Below are positions 34,901 to 48,033 of a DNA stretch of 64,000 nt, piece after piece. The DNA comes from Membranipora membranacea (lineage: Eukaryota > Bryozoa > Gymnolaemata > Cheilostomatida > Membraniporidae), in NCBI GenBank assembly GCA_914767715.1, contig OU612066.1, positions 15,195,001-15,259,000 of the forward strand, given 5' to 3'. Both the position numbers and the translations under genes were made by a program. Position 1 is the first letter of the stretch. Every line of letters starts with the position of its first letter. Under the pieces are notes generated by a model. The model was not told the DNA's origin. It worked only from the letters and a program-made list of their open reading frames with translations, and made no database searches.

Positions 34901-37900
34901 CCAAAGAAGACACGTTCATACACAAAGTACAAGAGGAATCAATATGACTTCTTTAACTCCAGTGATGAAGAGTGTGAGAGAGGTAGGAGCTATTTGTATA
35001 TTATATGAAATCTCAGTGAACCTTCCATTGTCGATAAAAAATATGACGAGACTTGAAATGACTTTATTTGACCAAATTCGAGAGGATACACCTTGGAAAG
35101 ATGTTTTTGTGCGATCCAATTTGTGACAAACTATGTAATCGATTCTTATTTGCCACGTTTTCTGCACCGTTTCTCTACAGTACCAGCTGATGTGTTACAA
35201 ATCTGAAAAGCAAATCAGATATGTTAAATGTTTAAAATTGAATTTTTATATGCAAGGATGCGACATGTCTGTACTATTTCCTTTGTTCAGGGAGACATAT
35301 TGCATCCTTGCATTACAGCCTGATACAAATGTTGCATTCAACTTGTTACTCGGATGATGATTATGCTGATGTTCTAGGGCTAATCAACAGTTTCTATTTG
35401 ACATAAAATTGATCAAAAAATTTGATTATTTTTTAGCTTCAGTGCCTAATGAAGATGATTCTGAGTTGACCAAAGTGAAAGCCAAGAAATTTAAACGCCA
35501 ATCTTTAACCAATCATATCCATCCTACTCATTCACAGGACATTCTGGTCGATGATGAGTGTAAGAGAAGTACCTATGAGTTTGCACTTCGCCGTATCGAT
35601 GCAATATGGTCCTGGGATACACCGTTTAATCTCAAACACCGATGTAACGCTATTCAAATTGCCCCTAACGAACGCATATTTGTGTAATTTCATGCATAGT
35701 ACATGTAGGGAGGGTAGGAGGTATCACACCCTCCCTGGTCCATGATTTTCTGCCCAGCTATGGATCCTGTGTGAACAAAGAAGAGCTCAACTCTTTTCGA
35801 TCAATTCTAGGTCCCGTCAGATGCTATAAGATGAACTATTTTATGTTCATTTGGTCGGATTTAAAAAAAATACTGAATAAATAATGAATCAAGTTAAGAG
35901 TTTGAACCCACTGATCAAAAGTAACGCGATAGTCAATACAAATATGGCATTTGATTATTTTTGTGTCAATCAGAGCCACCAGTCTCAGGCCTAGATGGTT
36001 CTATAGTTTCATCTTTTTTGTAGATACATCAGTTGAAAGAACTAGCCGTGTTACCAGAAGCGCTCAGAGGCCTTCAATAGCTTGGAGGCGAACTCGGTTT
36101 CTAACAGGAAATATAAACAGCGTCGTTCGACATGGTAAGTTAATCATTACTGTGATCTCACCATTTGTGTGAGAAGTGACATGATCGCTAACATTGCTCT
36201 CGATGCGAGATTGCAATGGGATTTCGTTTTGGTGTCTGTATTCCGTTTTCTGTATTCTCTGTATTGCGCAAATTTCATCAGTTCAAGGCTGAATATATCC
36301 CTCGCGGGGAATTTTCCGTCCCTTGTTTCCATGGCAGGTTTTAACATACAGATAATAGATTTTTATCGGAACTGCTGTCCAATTCTCTGATTTATTTGCA
36401 CAGAGGCCACCCACTGTCATCACAAATTTGTCATCGTTTCTCTCCTGGTTTTCAGATTTTGCATCTGCTTCTCCTACCTCTAATCGGTCCATATTAAATG
36501 ATGTGGTGCCGACAGCTAAGACATCGGCAGCTGGGGAAGCAGGTAGGATGTCAGTACTTAGTTTGGTATTCTAGCCCTCTGTATGTACAATCCATTGGTA
36601 CTTTCTCTCTCTGTGAGCTTTTAATATGCAGCAGTTCTCTCTTAGTTTTCTTTAAGCTTTCTCTAAGTTTTCTCCTAGTTTTCTCATAGTTTTCTCTTAG
36701 TGCACCAAACCTGTATGAGTGGAGTAGATCCCTGCCCAATTGGATATCTGCTGTTCATTACTAGATCCATGAGATTTTAACTTTGGCTACTTTGAGTTGA
36801 CATCATCATATTGGAAAAAAAAGTTCAATGACTAAGTTTGAAATTTTCCTTCATAAAATTAACAGGATACCCAATTCGATTTTTGCGTTTATAAGACCCT
36901 CCAGTTACTGGATAGTTATGAAGTGCTCTTATGTCTCTTCTGATGTAGATAAACCGTTTGAAAGAATAAGGCGTGTTACTAGAAGCTCTGAGAAGCAATC
37001 AATAGCTGAGAGGCGAATTGGTTGTCTAACTGAAGATATAAACAATATTATCCAGCGAGGTTAGTTAAACTTGATAGGTATCACACTTCTTGTGAGCTCA
37101 CAAGATGAGAGACTAGAGGGAAATGTTGTTTAAGTTTCTTAATTGGGCAATGCTATCGATACTGATTAAAATTATTTACAGAGTAACTTCAGATGGGGAC
37201 CATATGATTCATTTCCTCGGGAATTGCTAACTTAATCCCAGAGATCATAGAGGCCAGATTACCAACAATCTCCCACATCGCTATCGTCTCACTCTTCTCT
37301 GGTTTTCAGATTTGACTTCCTGTTCTCCTCCCTCAGGTGAGGCCACATCAGGTGAGGTGGTGCTGGCGGCTAAGACACCCTCAACTCAGGAAGCAGGTAG
37401 GATGTTAACACCAGCGCAGATTTTTTATCTACACCTCTTCTATCATAGTAAAAATAAAAAATCACTTAGTCTAGCCAGTTTAGGGCTGGAATAATGTTAG
37501 TTACAACAATTTGAGCTAACAAAGATTGGAGTTTATTTGTAAAGTTATGAGGTAGAGTGGATGTTAGCTAGCAATAAATCTGGCTATTTCAAGCCTAGGC
37601 AAAAGAGTAAACTTTTCCTCTATGTTATGCTTTACTTCTCTGGAGTATTAAGGACTATAACCATCCCTAAGGTACTTCTATTTGTAAGCTTATAATGTGT
37701 GCCCCTATCTGTGTTAGGGGTACAGAAGTAACGAGTTTGTGTTTTAGGTTACATTATTCTAGATTTCTATTGCGTGTAATAAAGTATGCTTGATAGCTAT
37801 GCAAAGGTCTAGCAAAGACTGAATCTAACAGGCAGTATAAAATATAAACAGAGATTGCTGCCGCTGCTGTGTTGACAGATTGACAGTTGTTATGTCACAC

Positions 37901-40900
37901 AATATAACAATTTGTAAGCTTATAATGTGCACCAGTTGCCTCCTAGTTTCAACAATTAGGTACATCCTTCTTTCCTTAACGGCTTTTGTTCTAGCCATAT
38001 TCATGTTCCCTGTTCGCTCAATGCTTGATGGAGCAATATATAGTAAACGATTTGGGATTGCATTGGCCTAATTGAAGCAAGGACTCATGAAGTGATTGTG
38101 AGCATTTGGGTCAAAGATCCTTGCTCATACTATAAATAAGAAACCCATGATTGAATTTTGTTTACGTGTATTCTTAAAAAAGTTTGGCAATTATTAGGGA
38201 GGAACTGATCTTGATAATTTACCTCGCTTACTTTTTTTTAAGATGCGAGGCAGAAAAGCGATCAAACCGACACCGGTGTTAAATCTAATGAAGCAGACAT
38301 CACAGAGATGCCTCCAAGAAGGCGTCGATCAAGAAGCACCTGCAAGCGCTACAAAGCTCTCAATAAGACAGGTGTGTGGGTCTGTTACTATTTTGAACTG
38401 AGGTATTTCCTCCTGTGGGAGACAAGCTATCCAACCATGATAAGATAAGATAAGATAACTTTTGTCGCTAAACTTTGTCTCATGATATTAACACAATCAC
38501 TATTTAAAATGTGAATGCTAGTTGGAATAAAGCTGTTAAAAAATCTCTCAGTTCTGGTCCTCGGCATGCGATAGAGTGACCTGGCTGTCTCATAGCATGA
38601 TGAAAAATATAAGGTTTGACAAACAACGGTCAATATTTCCCTCTACTTTTTGATCCTGGCCATTTATACATTCACAGTCATGATTAAACGCAATCTTTTG
38701 GGTTATCTATTTTCATCTGGAATTTTGACCACTTCCCAGTTCTGCTCTACAAATTGTATGTCTATTTAGCTGACAGCATGATTTGCCTGAATCTACAATG
38801 TGTCACACATTAATTGTCTTGTTGTCTTGGAATCTTGATCATTGCTGTAGTCTAGTCTTGTGTTCCAGGTCGATGGTATTGGCATTGAATTATCATTTTG
38901 AGGTCACAGTCATTTGCCCAACATATCTATCAAAACCCTAAACCACGACTCACAAGAGCTACGGTGGTTAATACTGTTGTATGGGAGGTTATTATGATCG
39001 ATCATTCTTTTAGATAATACCCAGCAGCCTATTTTGAGTAAAGATACAGCCTCTAGCGCTAAGAGCTCATCAGCTAAGTGTGACAGGATTGAAATAATTG
39101 ATCCGAGTGGCTCGCCTACCAGTGAGCCAACTACTAGCAGGAAAAGATTCTGGGAAAGAGCTAACTCGTCAGGTTTTAGTCTTATCATGTTCCTATTTTT
39201 TCAAACTTCAAACTAGAATCAACATTGATTTTTATACAACTTATCTTAAACCTCTGTGAACCTAGAGAAGTTTTGCTAGATTAGTGATAACTTTTTCAGA
39301 AATATATTTATAATATGCATAATACCTAAACCTTCACTCTACCATTACATTGTGCCGGTGTAGGGCTTTCGAATAATTAAATAATAAATGTTGTCAGACA
39401 ACAATCAATTTAAATGACTGGAAATATGTCTTAAAATGATGGAAACACTGTGTTAATAGTATTAATCAAGTTAGGTGCTGTCTGCTGACCCAAGCCCAAA
39501 ATCGCTGGATTTCATGGTTTACAGCTAGTGCTTTCATTTCTTCATTTTTTAGCATCTGTTGTCAAGAAGAAAAAAGATGAAATGCTAAGCCTTTTCTCAA
39601 GTGAAGAAGAATCTGATGCAGGTAAATTTTCCACCTATTTCGGTCTGTGCCATCATATCATGTGATTTGGAAGAGAGATTTTATTTCAGAGTCTCATAAG
39701 CAGAGTTTCTTGCACTGAAAAGTTGCGAGATGCGTGCAATCTGACTGGCAAATAGTCATAACAAAGGCCCCTGTGATCAGTTATCCAAATCTATATCATT
39801 GTTAATTCTAGCCTCGATTTGCAGAAAAGCAAGACAAGGTTGTTCCTGGAGAAGTGAAAACAACAAGCGGTAACACAACATCTGGTGAAACGATAGACTG
39901 TGAACTTGATGAGGGGACTTATGGTGGGAGGTGTGCCCAAGTTCCCATGCCTGTCATACAATCTGATCACTCAAACAAAGGTTAGTGATGGCTCGAGTCA
40001 AGTGTAATATCTATTTGAGATTTATCCTCCCTAGGTCAAGGGATGCATAACTCCTGCCAAAGTTATATTTCCATAGTTTTGTACAAATCCAAAACTCCAA
40101 CCCCCTGTCACCATACACATTTACATAACTGGAGACAAAGTTTGCCCCAAAGGATACCCATACCATACGGAATGGTTCGCCCTGAATGTTTTTCAAACAC
40201 TGCTGAAGGTATAATAATGATCCATCCCTAAAATCCAATATTATCTTTTATTTGTATATTATATAATTTTTTTCTGCCAATGGTATTGTCAGCACTTCTC
40301 AATCTAAACTGTGTACTGATTTAAATTTGCGTTTTTTGAACAAATAATAATTCCATATCCCTTACTTTCCAGGAGCTCAGAAACCGGCAACACCTAAACT
40401 CCCTATTAGAAAAACATACGGCAAATTCCGAAAATGTACTACATGCCAAGAGAAATTCACTCTAGACTCAGATCTTCAAAAACACGTGCACATTGTTCAT
40501 ACAAACCCTGGCTATTATTCATGTCTATACTGTGAAAAATACATGGAGGATCTTGACAACTTACTGATACACAACTCCACCCACGAGTGCGTAGTCAACA
40601 TCGAGCTCCTCCCTGATATAGACAAACCTCGCTTTCACTGTATGAATTGTGAATGCGATCCTTTCACAGACCGGTTAGAGCTTAAGTCTCACACAATATC
40701 AGAGCACCAGTACGCTTACTGCGAGTTTTGCTGCGAGAAGTTGACATTCTTCTTCACGGAGGAGTACCAGGCTCATGCTTACGCTCATGGTAAAACCAAA
40801 TGTAAGCTTTGCTATGACTGGGTCGATAATATGGAGTTGTCAGAACACTTTAAGTGCAAACACATGAACCCGAGGCCTGTGTCTCCTGAAATGAGAGAAG

Positions 40901-42457
40901 CTGGAGAGGGAACAGGTTTGCCTATTATACATGCCGCTGACGTTGATGATAATGCCGCTGATGTTGCGGCTGATGTTGCGGCTGATGTTGCAGCTGATGT
41001 TGCGGCTGATGTTGCAGCTTATGTTGCGGCTGATGTTGCGGCAGCGGAGAGAAAGTGTCTGCAAGAGAAATTTCTCTCTGAATGTAAGTCCATTTTTACA
41101 TATTTATGAGTTGAGATGCTACCATGATATCAGAGGTTTTCATTGGTGTGAAATGCGAAAACTATAAGAGGACTTGCATGTCTCATTCAACTATCATGAT
41201 GATGATTGAATTACATGTCTACAATAATACATGGCCTCACTTCGTACTACTGAAGGGTTAAATATCGAAACCTTGGTTCCTGTTTATATTTATGTTAGGT
41301 TGCTTCATTTCTCATGTATATTTACTTAGTGCTTCTGAACTTCCCAATCTTGTCATCGGTCAATATGAGGGACTATCCTCGCTTTTTATGTGTACCCTGC
41401 TGGCGTGTTGAATTTCACAATTCATCTGTGAGTTGTCCCCTCCATAACAAAAAGCAGACAATCCTGGATCATTATCTTCTATTGGGAAAACTAGTTTTTG
41501 TTAATATTTTTATCAAACCAGTGACTTGTTGACTTAGCAGCAGTCGTTCTATGCCAAGATTTTATACCCAACTTTCATCCTGAGACATAGTTACTGTACT
41601 CCTAGTTAAGGGGTCAGATATTGGGGCTTTGAGGATTGGTCGCTATTTCGGTGTTTCCTCATATCAAGCTGTGAAATTCAATGTCTTTTATTATTTATGT
41701 GTCTGTTATTTTTACAAATGAAGTCAACACAGTGACAGGATGCACAAAATGTGGACAGAAATTCCAATCAACAGAGCTATTCAAAAGCCACTGCAAAGAA
41801 TACTGGAGATACGTCAGGGGCAAGTGAGTGGCCCACACAAATAAACTGTTTCATATTTAAAACCGCAGATGGTTTCTAGTACCGGGCTCATTCACATACT
41901 GGTTTGCCTGCAATCATACTCCTATTCGATAAGCAGAAACGCAATTTCACGTTGCCCTGAACTTTATTTGACCGCATAACTAACAAAATGACAGAATGAT
42001 TTGTTGTTTATTATGTACTATAAATCTGCCACGCTCGATTCCATGAGCACTCAGAGTCAGATGTTCCATGCTAGTTTAAAATGCTTCAATATCCTGTCCC
42101 TTACCTCAGTGTTTTTTTTTCAGAAACAATGTATACAAAATGAGGATGCTGTGTCACGGAAAAATGCAAAGGGGTGAGCTCAAGCCAGGAAAGGCACAAC
42201 CCTCCACTGAAAACAGTTTTCCCGCGCTGCCCCATTCGCAGCTACTAATACCAAGACCACCCAAGAAGGCGGTGGAGAAACGTAAGCTGCCTGTCTCATG
42301 TAGAATATGTGATTATATGCCTGATAATTTCAAGGAGCTTTTATCTCATAATCATGATACAGAGATGGAGTGTGCCAACTTCCGCTGCTTGTTGTGTGAC
42401 GAGCAGGAAATCAGTAGGGAACTTGTTCAGAACCATATTAATAGTCACAAAACATAG
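31925..42457 (+). CDS. large C2H2 zinc-finger protein with S/T-P phosphosite repeat
   Basis: Fourteen exons: 31925-32222, 32610-34982, 35437-35559, 36024-36134, 36456-36542, 36949-37059, 37310-37396, 38243-38371, 39014-39172, 39553-39621, 39825-39980, 40373-41083, 41724-41823, 42124-42457. Their sum is 4,848 nt (1,615 residues), all in phase. Exons 2-12 are all flanked by phase-1 introns. The N-terminal half is acidic and Ser/Thr-rich; from ~530 to ~867 it becomes a KTPDSPS-type repeat. Exon 8 has PPRRRRSRS, a likely nuclear signal. Exon 12 holds five zinc-finger-like units (such as KCTTC...HVHIVH and FHCMNC...HTISEH), then an AADV repeat. Exons 13-14 add three more (TGCTKCGQKF...H; SCRICDYM...H; FRCLLCDEQE...HINSH). 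It is probably a nuclear DNA- or RNA-binding protein, but I recognise no orthologue. A possible AATAAA is at 43099. Confidence 0.85.
33900..34910 (+). repeat. coding minisatellite, 21-bp unit encoding (KTPDSPS)n
   Basis: The densest part (34650-34905) is a run of 21-bp units AGTAAGACTCCAGATAGCCCG/CTG, encoding SKTPDSP or SKTPDSL. About fifteen KTPDS(P/L) copies are present in all. A longer unit beginning TTTCGAAAACGTGAG recurs at 34201, 34390 and 34555, each time leading into more short units. All length changes keep the frame. Confidence 0.9.
36024..37396 (+). repeat. tandem duplication of a two-exon block in the zinc-finger gene
   Basis: Exons 4 and 6 are both 111 nt and align (RVTRSAQRPSIAWRR against RVTRSSEKQSIAERR). 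Exons 5 and 7 are both 87 nt and align (VVPTAKTSAAGEA against VVLAAKTPSTQEA). Their introns also share text near the acceptors (TCTGGTTTTCAG, CTCCTGGTTTTCAG). The unit is about 900 bp and includes the intron between the two exons. Confidence 0.85.
40949..41045 (+). repeat. 12-bp coding minisatellite encoding (AADV)n
   Basis: Units GCTGATGTTGCG/GCA repeat about eight times in exon 12 of the zinc-finger gene, giving alternating Ala-Ala-Asp-Val. One unit carries Tyr instead of Asp. It lies right after the fifth finger and may act as a spacer. Confidence 0.85.
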
Positions 42458-43907
42458 CTTCAAGTCTAGCTGACTCAAACAGGGAGCTTGTAAATACTGA
42501 AGCTGAAGATATTCAGAATTGAATTGCTGCATGGATGTACACATGAATTATACATGGACAGGCCAACATTAAATAATACTCAATTTGCCTCATTTTTGGA
42601 CAGCATTGCTGCTACTACTTGTCTGAAACAATGTTATCGAGCTTGGGCAATTTACGCTCAAATTGAATTGAAACCACCTCATTGCTTGTACTGAGCTATT
42701 TGCTTTATGTGATCGGGTAATAATTCTTTGCTGTGTCTATTTCATATTGATGACAGCTCTTTTGCTCAGTATTCCTTTTATATGACAGCTTGTTTTATGT
42801 AAATAGTTATAACTTGCTCTGCATACTTTTCCAAAAGAATTCTGAAGACACATAAACACATTTAATATTAACCAGAAAAAATAGACTTTCTCCACATTTT
42901 TTTTTACTCTAGTCTGTAATGTGATGTTGCTAGTCTAAGCCTCAGTTGTAAGGGTCTGAATATAATGTATGTTCCTTTTTTAAGATAACTTTTTAAATAA
43001 CAGACATATCTTGAGGCTTCAGCTACCGATATAGTTTGTGTGCTCTAGGATTTGTATTATGCTGGATAACTCAGTTCATATGGTAATGGAAAAGCCAAAA
43101 TAAATTACTCATATTTGATATCACTCATGCAGCATTCTACTTTATCTCCTGCAATCTTTTGTTACACGATCGAATTTTAGCACCTTTTTAAATAGATTTA
43201 TTCCTATTATGTAAGCATATTATTCAAAAATGTGGAAAGCAGGCCTATGTGCGCATTCTACCGCTTTGTTGCACGATGAAGTTTTATTGACCCTTAGTTC
43301 AAAATACTGAGAGGAAAAATAAGGACACCTAGAGATGTTATAGGCTTTCTAATAAAGGGACTCATCAAATGCTGCAAAAGAAATGCGGAGTTGTGGTCCC
43401 TTAAAGTCGGATATGATAACCCTGAAATTTTGACAAAAAATATTACTGATCTAAAGTAGTAATCTCTGAAGAATAACATAACAAAACTAATAAATTAGAT
43501 ATTTGGTTATGGTTAGGATGTCATGGTAACATGATGTAAAGATAACTGTTATTGTTTGGCTGTAGTCTCTATGAGAGTGTGATCGTAATGATCAGGAAGA
43601 GCGGCTAGGTTAAATAATTTAATATTCGGACACCAAGAAAAAACAAACAATATCTTTGTAGTGTGAATTTGATGTTTAATTGGTGCGCAATTAATAAGTT
43701 GCTCCCTGATAAGTTTTCCTGGTAGAAGTCAGCCGAGAGATTTACTCCAACTGCTGCAAGCTGATTTTTCGCTGAACTAATATATGATTTGTTGTGAATT
43801 TGTTAATGGATTGTGATAGTCATTCACGATGTAGGAAGTTAGACTTTGGCTAGAGTAAGGAGTTCTCCTTTGCTAGAGTATACACCAGGACTGCTATTAT
43901 CGTAGCT
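42458..43907. other. gap between convergent genes
   Basis: This holds the 3' flanks of the zinc-finger gene (plus) and the claudin-like gene (minus). AATAAA at 43099 fits the first. No other feature was recognised. Confidence 0.4.
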
Positions 43908-46900
43908 TTAACTTATTCTGCATGTCACAATGAGAGTGGCTATACCCATTATCCATGTTGGTAGTACTGATCCTAGCACTATATAATAGCTGAGTCCGAA
44001 TGACCATGTTTGATCGCTCAAGAAGAACACCACTACCAAAGAGCATATCTGGAATGCACCTGCAATAAACAAAGGGGTAGATCCATAGAAATAGAGCCCA
44101 ATAGAAACCTAGGCTGCTCTTAGGAGTCGCTCCATTTTTCGTGAATCTCCTGTGTATAAGAAATCAGTGGTAGGGATTTGTTCAAAAATGATTTAGAATG
44201 AACTTATTGGGCTAGCTGAAAAACATAACATAACAACCAGTAATAACGAAAACCGCAAAACAACCGAGTAGGCATCTATTTATCGATGTCTATGGGTAGA
44301 TCTAATAGTCTGAAGAAGACTTGACCACTACATAGGCTATTTTATATTGAAAACCCCAGTGTGGGGCTGACAATGTATGCTAGCTTTGTTTTCTGAAATA
44401 AAGGAGACTTTTAGTCTGAGATCACCAATTAGATGTTGTCTTTTTGGGCTAAGGAAAAACCTTGAGGTCATTTCATACATCTGACCACATAGCCAAGCTG
44501 GTGTCAAGATATCCTTAGCTCATTACCGGGGTCGGTTGGCAGATTGCCATCCGGTGGCTACTCATTCAGGTTTCACCTACCGATATCCACATTCATATTG
44601 TGTTTGTATGGCCTCAAACAATAAATAATTACAAGCCAGGCTTTCTAAAGTCATCAGCGCTGAAGAAACTGAGAATTCATCTCGATCTGTGCACAAGTGG
44701 ATAATTGCCAGTATAAAACTGAGTTCACCATACGGCATTGTGATCTATCAGGATTCCAAACACATCATTAGAGGGTGGTATTAAAATAGTGAGAGCTGAT
44801 TACATATTGTTCTTCATTATGAGAGAGACTTGTAATTGTTTGCACAACAGATATACACTCAGGTACAGATAAAAGGCTCCCGGTATTTGAGGATTCAGCC
44901 ATAATGACTAGCCCGGGCAGGCTGTTTGGGGAGGGTGGATGGGGGGAGGCCACCCACCCACCCACCCTTGACAGCCTGCCCAGGCTACATACTCACCTTC
45001 CTGTATCTGGCTCAGCAAACATCCAAATCAGCGTGGCATCATTTGGCGTCAAATTATTAACAGCTAATTATTAGGTGAAGTGAGTTGTTGAGTAGAAGTA
45101 TTATGATGTCAATGCACCACGGAAGTACATCTCAGTTCATGACTTCCACTTTACTTATAAACAAGCACAAGGCCGCAGGCGCTAGGTCTAGATAGCTAGA
45201 TAGCTTTCCCACACGGCCAGCAAAACAAAATAGTGGCAGCGTGACAAGGCTTAGGTATAGGTTTTAGCAATTATCTGCTGTGTTGTTGATATGGAAATGC
45301 TCATGAGTACCTGACCCACATGGTGCCTACTGTCTATCTTAGTTTGATTGGTTTGAGAGGAATGACCATTTTGGTCAGTCACTGGCCAATAATATTATTG
45401 GTGGTGGTAGAGTCAACTAGTTGATCTGTTGATAGAGTGCCAAGAAAGTTTTTGGGATGCCCAGATCATAATTGCTACCCCAAGTTTGTTGGCCATTTGC
45501 ACTTCATTTTTTATATTTATTCATTCCTCCCTCATCACTCCCATAACTTCATATCTGCATCTGCTCAAAAGCTGAACAATTACCAAGTCTTGCACAACTT
45601 GGGCCATGGGAAATATATATAAGCATCAAACGAAGATTTCCCTCATTTACATGAACTAATTACACTGCAATAAAAAACAACATAGCTCGTTAGGCAATCA
45701 AAACATCATTGTTATTTGGATTATTATTTACTACTCTAACGAACCTGAAGTTACTAGTACGGCTGGAAGTCCACCAAGACCGCATATTTTACATCGTTTG
45801 GCGTTAGGTATATAACCACAACAGTAAAACATGTGACTAAGTACTGTCATCAATGCTGAGGCCAGTAAGGAAACCAAAGCCAGCAACTGTAATTCTGCAA
45901 AATGAAAATATTTTTAAAGATAAAGCATACAAAGACATTCAAGGTAGGGAAGAAAATGGGAGAAAGGATGTGGGGCTCAAAGAAGCTGAGGAAGAAAAAT
46001 GAGTAGCCGGCAACGGCAAAGCAAGGGTTAAGGTTATCTACCCCACACAAGCCATCTGCTCGTTAAATAGGGCGGTCAAAACAGACCTAGTGTATAATAG
46101 AAATGAAAAAAAAAGTATAGAGAAAAGATATTTGTTATTCGCTGAACAGAGTCAGATGATAAGATGATTTAATTTGCAAATACGATACAAAATTGAAGCT
46201 GCGGCAATAGCAAAGATTATAAATACTTGGATATGGTATTGGCCTCTTTCACAATAAATCCCTGATGACTCAGTAAAGAATTTTGTCAAATAATTTCAAA
46301 TGCTTTTTGAAACACTACAAATGCACCTGGAATTTTTATGGGATGGGCACTGAGCGTTGGAATTATTTTTGGCTATTTAAATAGTGTCACAACCTTCCAG
46401 GAAATTGATAGAGCTTTGTTTCACTGTGATAATACAGTTTAAATCCATCCAAATTCTGAATCAAAACATTTCACAGTGATAATACCTTTATAATCTCATC
46501 CCCAAATTCCAAATTCATTCCAAACAAGTTAGCAGTGCATATATGCATGACCAAACCAAAATCACATTGCATAATACATAATAAGGTGTCAATGTTGTTA
46601 AAATATGCCATCATGTTGCTCATCCTTGCAATAAATTAGCACTGGTGTATCATTTGCCAGTAGTCAGGCACAAGAGCCCACCCCCCTTCCGCTATATAGA
46701 CTTGAATTTATTGTATATGGTTCTATCTCATCTATAGGTCCAATATGACAGCAATGAGAGGTAGTTGATAGATGAGAGGACCAAACGCAGATCATAGTTG
46801 TATCTTGTATATAAATTTTACCTATATTCCAGTCGCCTTCTTGTGAGAGATTGGTCAGCGCTGATAAGTCTGTAATTGCGGTACAGTTATGTGTATGGGG

Positions 46901-48033
46901 CCAATAGAATACTATCTCACCTGTAAAACAAAATATCGGACATGCTGTCTGAAACAAAACATGAAAATTAATTACCGCAATCACCAAGAACATGTATATA
47001 CCAAGGAGTACTCTTTGATATTATGCACATATCATTGATACACGCCAATAAAGTATGGATATGTTTGGTCATAAAGCTATAGATTAGTGAGAGAAAACTT
47101 TGGTCGTCACTGAGCTGATCTAATTCATGATAACAAGGATGCAATGAGACAATTTTTTTTTACAAATATTCGCTTAAGTTGTGTTGTGTCCAGGTTATGA
47201 TCAAGTAGTAGACCATGCAAAAACGTTTTTGTGAGTCTATTTTTGTGATAGAGAGAGAGAGAGAGTGACTTGGGTGCAGACAAAAATTATTTATGGTTTC
47301 GAATTCTATTGTGTCATTCTACACTTCTAGGCTCTGACACCAAACTCTGTCTGCTCGGCTGCACAAGCCAGATGAATAATTGGATTTTGGATTGTTTCAA
47401 TCTCAAGTCAAATAGGTTTGATGCCAAGTGATCAAGAAACAATCTGCATTCAATCACAAACTCATCCATCCAGGTCAACTGGTCAATACTTTCCAATAAT
47501 CAATAAATTCTCCCAGATAATTAAACGCAGTGATTTCTCTACCATTCAAATAGCCATGCAGCAAGAGATTACCCATCAATATGTTTGCAGCAAAACTTGC
47601 CTGTTGCTGCCTTGCCTAGCTATAATAGCCATATTTCTATGTAGCAAGAGATTTATTACCCTTCAATATCCTTCCCACAAAACTTGCCTACTGCTGCCGG
47701 GCTGAGAGGTCGATAAGTTTGCCCACCCTATACTATCATAAACGATATAATATTAGTTTGAAACTCCCCAACTATTGGTCCCCCACGGCTTGGTAATAGA
47801 ACATCATTTTACTAACCTGGATTTTGCACGGGTATGAGACATGATTTCCACAATCCAATCAACCATTGCTGACCTAAAACCAGTGCTGAGCTGCTCGTGG
47901 ATACTGGAGTGTCTTTTATAATCCATAAGTCAAAAACTATGGCACAGCCTAGAGCTGCAGTAACTATCCACAATCCTAAACCTAGTACAGCTATTCCACA
48001 TTTCTCTAGAGCTGTGTGCTTCCCTCCTTTCAT
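43908..48033 (-). CDS. claudin/PMP22-like four-pass membrane protein
   Basis: Four exons on the minus strand: 48033-47817, 46920-46822, 45894-45745, 44059-43908. They total 618 nt (205 residues plus stop), with all introns in phase 1. Transmembrane helix 1 is at ~12-34 (CGIAVLGLGLWIVTAALGC). The first extracellular loop has the claudin signature: Trp37, then G60-L61-W62 and Cys65, with a second Cys at ~85. The Cys spacing is 19 residues instead of the usual 8-10. Exon 3 carries helix 2, a short cytoplasmic CCGYIPNAKRCK loop and the start of helix 3 (GGLPAVLVTS). Exon 4 finishes helix 3, a WSFGLSYY turn typical of the second loop, helix 4, and ends TCRIS. The size and order fit the claudin/PMP22 superfamily, whose members form septate/tight-junction strands or act as adhesion and channel modulators. 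No PDZ-type C-terminal YV is present. Confidence 0.85.
44910..44986. repeat. short foldback repeat
   Basis: AGCCCGGGCAGGCTGT (44910-44925) and ACAGCCTGCCCAGGCT (44971-44986) form inverted arms with one mismatch around a G/C-rich loop with CCCACCCACCC. A related half-site, CCTGGGCAGGCTGTCTGGG, lies near 49183. It is probably a tiny non-autonomous element in intron 3 of the claudin-like gene. Confidence 0.5.

Noticed and set aside
34606-34932. Minus-strand open frames with repeated GLSGVLL or YLESYSG
   Set aside because: They are antisense shadows of the KTPDSPS coding minisatellite in the zinc-finger gene.
35437-35687. Reading exon 3 of the zinc-finger gene through to the stop after NERIFV
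   Set aside because: A consensus donor (T|GTAAGA) at 35559/35560 keeps the phase-1 pattern of the gene, and the downstream exon joins in frame; read-through would truncate the protein before its fingers.
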